Assembly: GCA_903882805.1 (NCBI GenBank)
Contig: CAIRYK010000046.1
Coordinates: forward strand, 1-64,000
DNA length: 64,000 nucleotides
Reading direction: 5' to 3'
Origin: an uncultured Bacteroidota bacterium
Lineage (GTDB): Bacteria > Bacteroidota > Bacteroidia > Chitinophagales > Chitinophagaceae
In this document: piece by piece, positions 60,303 through 64,000 of the stretch
Layout: each line of letters begins with the position of its first letter
Position numbering within the stretch: the stretch's first letter is position 1
Program-made: the position numbers and the translations under genes
Notes under the pieces: model-generated
Seen by the model: the letters and a program-made list of their open reading frames with translations, nothing else
Database searches by the model: none
Told to the model about the DNA's origin: nothing

Positions 60303-61196
60303 ATGACAGATTTCATAAAAAAATGTTTGCATTGTGGAGCATCTATGCAAACTCAAAGAAGCACTAAAAAATACTGCTCTGATACCTGTAAACAGGCAGC
60401 CTTTTACAGCCGGGGCGCACAACCATCGATTGCGTTAAACGGCAGCGAACCGTTAACGGCAATAGAACTTGATGGGGAAGACACCGATGAGGAGCAGATA
60501 GACCGTTCCAACAACGTTGAGCGGGAATCATTCAATGATGAGCAATTACCGGATAAGATACCGTTTAACGTAAGCCGTAACGTAAAAAACTATGATGATC
60601 CTGAACCGCCATTACCGTTTATCGTTAGAAAACCCACCAGCCAACAAACCGTACCGGAGCCATATAACGCTAAACGTAGGGAAGAAGATAAGACCAAAGG
60701 ACACTCTAAACGCTACGATGATACCGAGGTTGAAGAAGAACCTTACGAGTGGATTCGATCAGAATTGATTGATGACATTGCCGACTATGTGCAGGACAAC
60801 TATAAGACCTCCGAAATGTTTCAGTATCCAAAGAAATACTGGTACGGTTCAGATTTGGAAAAGGTAAAATGGGTAAGTGTTCGGTTTCTGTGCATAATAG
60901 AAAACCTGCTTCATTTTGATAATTCAATAGTTGAACGCAAGACTTTGGTAACTATAAATAAGTCCTTGATAGCTATGATGGAAGCATGGAATTTTAAATA
61001 CATGCCGCACAATTACCCACTGAAAAATGAAATAAAAGCACAGCAACAAAGGATAGAGAAAATAATAAAAGTATGTGATAAAAGTATTCGGCTTGGCTTT
61101 AAAAGGGAGACAAAAGTTAAGCTAATCGCTTTAAGGTTTCAACTGGCAGACCTCGTACCAAAAGTTAGATTTCACTGCCTTGATTTTTCAAAATAG
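60303..61196 (+). CDS. Zinc-ribbon protein of mobile-element type
   Basis: The 297-residue protein has an N-terminal zinc-binding motif CLHCG-x15-CSDTC (about 8-29) in the form KYCSDTCKQAAF. That form is seen in small replication- or integration-associated proteins of Bacteroidota elements. The central part (about 35-150) is low-complexity and charged, and a helical C-terminal domain (about 160-297) follows. Several codons in the central part spell the CGTTTAACG motif also found upstream of the gene. It may bind DNA; the function is unknown. Confidence 0.65.
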   Translation: MTDFIKKCLHCGASMQTQRSTKKYCSDTCKQAAFYSRGAQPSIALNGSEPLTAIELDGEDTDEEQIDRSNNVERESFNDEQLPDKIPFNVSRNVKNYDDPEPPLPFIVRKPTSQQTVPEPYNAKRREEDKTKGHSKRYDDTEVEEEPYEWIRSELIDDIADYVQDNYKTSEMFQYPKKYWYGSDLEKVKWVSVRFLCIIENLLHFDNSIVERKTLVTINKSLIAMMEAWNFKYMPHNYPLKNEIKAQQQRIEKIIKVCDKSIRLGFKRETKVKLIALRFQLADLVPKVRFHCLDFSK

Positions 61197-61206
61197 AAAC
61201 AGCAAT

Positions 61207-61368
61207 ATGGGAAATAAAGCACGGGAACCGCCTCTTAACGGGGCTGCAAAAAAGAAGATGAATTTTAAACAACTAAAAAAACAAAAACAAAATGAAGACA
61301 GTAATTGTGAAAAAAGAAATAGAAGTGCCTGTTGGGATACTGATGGAAGTAGCAGACCTGCTAATTGA
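61207..61368 (+). CDS. Possible small basic peptide
   Basis: A 53-residue Lys/Asn-rich frame (MGNKAREPPLNGAAKKK) starts 10 nt after the zinc-ribbon stop and overlaps the next gene by 77 nt in another frame. Composition is poor evidence; it may be only a leader. Low confidence. Confidence 0.25.
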   Translation: MGNKAREPPLNGAAKKKMNFKQLKKQKQNEDSNCEKRNRSACWDTDGSSRPAN

Positions 61369-61534
61369 AAATGAACTCTCACACGAGATCATCGGAACTG
61401 ATGCAGAGAATAATTGCCTCACCCTGGAGATCGCTTATGAAAAAGACGAAAGGGATACTATCCATGAAATTGAAAACCTTATAGATGATTATGAGGAAGA
61501 CGATGACGATGAGGAGGAAGAGGAACACAACTAA
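61292..61534 (+). CDS. Small acidic protein
   Basis: The 80-residue protein starts MKTVIVKKEIEVPVGILMEVADLL and ends in a run of Asp and Glu (DDYEEDDDDEEEEEHN). It has alternating beta and helix and no motif I know. Acidic tails on small element proteins may mimic DNA or bind basic partners, but this is speculation. A hairpin at 61,556-61,588 follows. Confidence 0.55.
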   Translation: MKTVIVKKEIEVPVGILMEVADLLIENELSHEIIGTDAENNCLTLEIAYEKDERDTIHEIENLIDDYEEDDDDEEEEEHN

Positions 61535-61555
61535 ATATTCATCCTGATAATTGAT

Positions 61556-61588
61556 TGATGCAGAAGGGCGAAAGCCCTTTTTGCATCA
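61556..61588 (+). terminator. Two-tier hairpin after the acidic protein gene
   Basis: The outer arms TGATGCA and TGCATCA enclose an inner GGGC-GAAA-GCCC stem, with TTTTT on the descending side. Confidence 0.6.
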
Positions 61589-61673
61589 AGCTAATGTTGC
61601 CGAATAAAACGTTAAAAAGACCCCATACAGAAAAATATAACCACATTGATAATCAAGTAGTTGTAACTTAGCC

Positions 61674-61961
61674 ATGAGAAAAGAGAAGAATAATAAAATC
61701 ATCCCATTTAGAGGAACAACCGATAATGTCGGGGTAGCAGCAGAAGATCAGATGCCTTTAGCAAAGTGCAGGGAACTGCTAAAAGGTAGGGGCAAGAAAT
61801 ATACTGATGAAGATATACTACTGATAAGGGATTGGTTTTATAAGCTTGTTGAACTTACCTACGATGAATACTTTATTAATCAGCAACCGTGTATTATAAT
61901 ACCACTAACAGAAAATCAAAATGATGACAATGAGGAACGCCATTATTTACGTGCGGGTTAG
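61674..61961 (+). CDS. Small protein preceding the recombinase
   Basis: The 95-residue protein has PFRGTTDN at the start and LAKCRELLKGRGKKYTDEDI in the middle. Its last 41 nt overlap the recombinase start. A small gene in this place is usual in front of Bacteroidota serine-recombinase genes. The overlap suggests translational coupling; a regulatory or directionality role is guesswork. Confidence 0.6.
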   Translation: MRKEKNNKIIPFRGTTDNVGVAAEDQMPLAKCRELLKGRGKKYTDEDILLIRDWFYKLVELTYDEYFINQQPCIIIPLTENQNDDNEERHYLRAG

Positions 61962-63459
61962 CACAGAAGAACAATCAGAAAAGGGTTACAGCCTTGCGCA
62001 TCAGGAAGAAAGACTGCGGAATTATTGTAAGCAGCACAACATCACTGTAGTTGGCTTTTACAAAGAAGACCATTCGGCTAAAACATTCGAGCGGCCTGCT
62101 TTTAATGAGCTATTATCTTATCTTAAAAAGAACAAAAAAGCCGTTGACCTGCTATTGTTCCTTAAATGGGATAGGTTTAGCCGTAACGCAGGAGATGCCT
62201 ATGGCATGATAAATACGCTGCACAAGCTCGGAGTAGAGCCACAGGCTATGGAGCAACCGCTGGACTTATCCGTACCCGAAAACAAAATAATGCTGGCATT
62301 CTATCTTGCTGCGCCCGAAGTGGAGAATGACCGCCGTTCACTAAATGTAATTGCAGGAATGCGCAGGGCTATGAAGGACGGTAGATATTGTACGACTGCA
62401 CCTAAAGGCTACAAGAATGTACGCAACGACATGAACAGGCCGATCATTGTGCCGGGAAATGATGCTCATTTGGTACGATGGCTTTTTGAAGAAGTAGCTA
62501 ATGGTATCAATAACGTAAAAGACCTTTGGCGGGTAGCGGTCAAAAAAGGGCTAAAGGTTGGTAGAAGCAATATTTTCTACCTGCTTCGCAATCCTGTTTA
62601 CATGGGGAAGCTTTATGTTCCTGCCTACAAGGATGAGGAAGCAATGATGGTAAAAGGGATACATGAGTCGTTAATTTCCGAAGGGCTGTTTTATGAGGCA
62701 CAGGATGTATTAGATGGCAAGAAAAGAAAACAGGCATCCGTACAAACGGGTAAAGCTGAATTGCCATTGAGAGGCTTTTTAATCTGCCGTAAATGCGGTA
62801 GCAGGTTAACAGGCAGTGCATCTACCGGAAGAAACGGTAAATACTTCTATTATCATTGTACGAGTAAATGCGGGGAAAGATACAAGGCAGAAGAAGCCAA
62901 TGACCACTTTTTTTCGGAACTGCAAAAATTCAGCACCTATGAAGAGGAGATTTCACTTTTCGAGGGTATTGCTGCCGATTATTATAAAAAGGCAGGGAAG
63001 CATAAGAGTATTAGCTTAAAAGACATAGACGAGGCTATAGAGAAGAACCAAGCAAGGATAACTAACGCATTACGCAAAATGTCGGACGATGAAATAACCT
63101 CTTTGGATTACAGGGAGATTAAAAACCTCTACGAACCCGAAATAGAGAAGCTTACCAAAAAGAAATATGACTTGAGTAAGGTAGATGATAACCTGATGGC
63201 GTACATCAGCACGGCGACAAAGGTTTTGCGTGACCTGCCGAACTACTATGAGAAAGCAACGCTATCTACTAAGCAAAAGTTGATTGGTTCGATGTACCCT
63301 GAGAAATTGGTTTACGAAAATAAATCTTATCGAACCGCAAGAATTAACGAGGCTGCCCGTGTAATATGCAACCCTGACGGGCTTTTAGAAGGATTAAAAA
63401 AAGGACAGGCTTCCGAAATTGGAAGCCTGTCCGAACAGGTGATCCGGATTGGATACTAA
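61921..63459 (+). CDS. Large serine recombinase (integrase of the island)
   Basis: The 512-residue protein catalyses site-specific strand exchange through a 5'-phosphoserine. The resolvase domain is at about 7-150, with catalytic Ser14 in YVRVSTEEQ and the R cluster WDRFSRNAGDAYG. A recombinase domain follows (about 170-270), then a zinc ribbon CRKCG...CTSKCGERY (about 289-325). The C-terminus has a coiled coil. The last 20 residues (KGQASEIGSLSEQVIRIGY and neighbours) are encoded by a hairpin and by the right 16-bp repeat. The start may be Met4 (61,930). It lacks the length of phage integrases but fits transposon-type members. Confidence 0.9.
   Translation: MMTMRNAIIYVRVSTEEQSEKGYSLAHQEERLRNYCKQHNITVVGFYKEDHSAKTFERPAFNELLSYLKKNKKAVDLLLFLKWDRFSRNAGDAYGMINTLHKLGVEPQAMEQPLDLSVPENKIMLAFYLAAPEVENDRRSLNVIAGMRRAMKDGRYCTTAPKGYKNVRNDMNRPIIVPGNDAHLVRWLFEEVANGINNVKDLWRVAVKKGLKVGRSNIFYLLRNPVYMGKLYVPAYKDEEAMMVKGIHESLISEGLFYEAQDVLDGKKRKQASVQTGKAELPLRGFLICRKCGSRLTGSASTGRNGKYFYYHCTSKCGERYKAEEANDHFFSELQKFSTYEEEISLFEGIAADYYKKAGKHKSISLKDIDEAIEKNQARITNALRKMSDDEITSLDYREIKNLYEPEIEKLTKKKYDLSKVDDNLMAYISTATKVLRDLPNYYEKATLSTKQKLIGSMYPEKLVYENKSYRTARINEAARVICNPDGLLEGLKKGQASEIGSLSEQVIRIGY
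63403..63432 (+). terminator. Hairpin immediately left of the right repeat, inside the recombinase frame
   Basis: A perfect 12-bp stem (GGACAGGCTTCC with GGAAGCCTGTCC) has a 6-nt loop and an A-run before it. It ends 6 nt before the right 16-bp repeat, as the left hairpin does on its side. Confidence 0.7.
63439..63454 (+). repeat. Right attachment-type repeat
   Basis: GTGATCCGGATTGGAT is identical to 43,419-43,434. It encodes VIRIG near the end of the recombinase. The following sequence (ACTAAAATT) resembles the sequence after the left copy (GTAAAATT) rather than a tRNA body. Confidence 0.75.
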
Positions 63460-63569
63460 AATTTACATGTTATTTTACCTTGTTTCATGCTAATCAGCGC
63501 CCTCATTGACTTATGTGAAATTTGACTATAAAGTAGAATTTGTTAGTGTTCATTAGCATGAATAAATAC

Positions 63570-63586
63570 TGCCACTTTTCTGCCAC
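63570..63586 (+). repeat. TGCCAC-N5-TGCCAC direct repeat beyond the right att copy
   Basis: The spacer is TTTTC. It begins 131 nt from the start of the right 16-bp repeat, the same distance as at the left end. Confidence 0.65.
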
Positions 63587-63614
63587 CCCGGTAATTTTGC
63601 GGCAATAATTTCAT

Positions 63615-64000
63615 TTACGCAGCAATGGACTTGGTTATTAAACGTCTTACTTGTTCGGGCCCGAAATGATTGCCCCGTGCGGTTTTAAAGCCAGCCTCAT
63701 TTAATTCCGTGGCTATCTCCCGCAGAGATTTTCCGTTGCGGCTTAACAGGTTGATTACTTTTTTTGCTTTTTGATTATGAGGATTTGATAGAGCAATTTG
63801 TTTAAGTTTCAATGGTCCCATTTTCCTCACTGCATCTGTAAAGTTCTCCGGTGTGCCGAGGCATGTACCCCTTGCTTTAAGTGCCGCTAATGCTTCTTTC
63901 GTCCGGCTGCTTATTCTCTTACGTTCCCACTGGGCAAGCGCACCAAATATATGTATCGTAAGCTCATTAGCATCAGGCATATCGCAGCAAATGAAACGAA
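63615..64000 (-). CDS. Serine recombinase/resolvase, N-terminus cut by the window edge
   Basis: At least 128 residues are visible, and the frame stays open to the last base of the window. It reads RFICCDMPDANELTIHIFGA, AQWERKRISSRTKEALAALKARG, then a HTH-type C-terminus (LSRNGKSLREIATELNEAGFKTARGNHFGPEQVRRLI). This is the second half of a small resolvase/invertase-type catalytic domain plus DNA-binding domain. The methionine at 63,980 is internal (CCDMPDANE), so the gene should continue beyond 64,000 with the catalytic serine outside the window. It may belong to a second element next to the island. Confidence 0.85.
   Translation of the reverse strand, partial: RFICCDMPDANELTIHIFGALAQWERKRISSRTKEALAALKARGTCLGTPENFTDAVRKMGPLKLKQIALSNPHNQKAKKVINLLSRNGKSLREIATELNEAGFKTARGNHFGPEQVRRLITKSIAA

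Larger units (their letters stand above)
43419..63454. mobile_element. 20-kb integrative genomic island carrying defence-like genes
   Basis: The perfect direct repeat GTGATCCGGATTGGAT occurs at 43,419-43,434 and 63,439-63,454, 20,020 bp apart. A large serine recombinase ends in the right copy. Codon use and base composition inside are more AT-rich than the chromosomal genes to the left. Cargo includes RloAB-like, GHKL-ATPase, WYL, DUF262 and exonuclease genes. No relaxase, coupling protein or transfer gene is visible, so it is an integrative but not self-conjugative element, or a decayed one. Confidence 0.75.

Noticed and set aside
43435-63438. Search for relaxase, coupling protein or Tra genes
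   Set aside because: None of the island proteins has such motifs, so I do not call it a conjugative element.
63481-63569. tRNA body right of the right repeat
   Set aside because: The sequence is AT-rich and does not continue the T arm; no cloverleaf can be drawn.

Overview
The window looks like a chromosome segment of a Bacteroidota bacterium, most likely Chitinophagaceae-like. The evidence is two surface proteins with type IX secretion sorting tails, SCKKD-type lipoproteins, a DUF2723 membrane protein, an IPExxxVDY-family protein, several promoters of the Bacteroidota TTTG/TAnnTTTG type and almost no Shine-Dalgarno signals. The genus assignment is inference.

Positions 1-43,000 are ordinary core and accessory chromosome: tRNA-Asn and tRNA-Gln, purA, a PIKGT-type aminodeoxychorismate synthase (pabB), a two-gene membrane/Fe-S electron-transfer unit related to HdrC/HdrB, tryptophan 2,3-dioxygenase and an ACMSD-type decarboxylase (both kynurenine-route enzymes, not adjacent), a TsdA-like dihaem cytochrome, a 1,869-residue repeat adhesin, a Cys/Met-metabolism PLP enzyme, a Sua5/TsaC enzyme with an SbtA-type transporter, a PAS histidine kinase with its response regulator, an ArsR/AHSA1 pair, a GH99-like glycosidase and a TPR membrane protein. 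Three copies of a ~150-bp extragenic repeat lie between these genes. Long perfect hairpins follow many of them, and one overlaps the pabB start codon.

Positions 43,419-63,454 form a 20-kb genomic island. A perfect 16-bp direct repeat bounds it, and a large serine recombinase sits at its right end, with its last codons inside the right repeat. No relaxase or conjugation gene is visible. The cargo is defence-like. It has an RloA/RloB pair, a HARE-HTH plus sacsin-type GHKL ATPase whose 3' end appears deleted together with that of rloB, and an AlbA_2/Schlafen-type GHKL protein. It also has a WYL regulator and a compact minus-strand cluster: BCS1-like AAA ATPase, small SWIRTYD-repeat protein, DEDDh exonuclease, DUF262-DUF1524 (GmrSD-like) and a second DUF262 protein. 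The right part carries element-maintenance genes and a cluster of CGTTTAACG motifs with two duplicated hairpins.

To the right of the island another recombinase gene (cut by the window edge) begins. The DNA after each 16-bp repeat carries TGCCAC-N5-TGCCAC exactly 131 nt from the start of the repeat. This suggests tandem accretion of related elements at one site, perhaps the 3' end of a tRNA gene. The best candidates for an undescribed system are the AAA/SWIRTYD/exonuclease/double-DUF262 cluster and the pair of GHKL-ATPase genes that share an upstream repeat motif.
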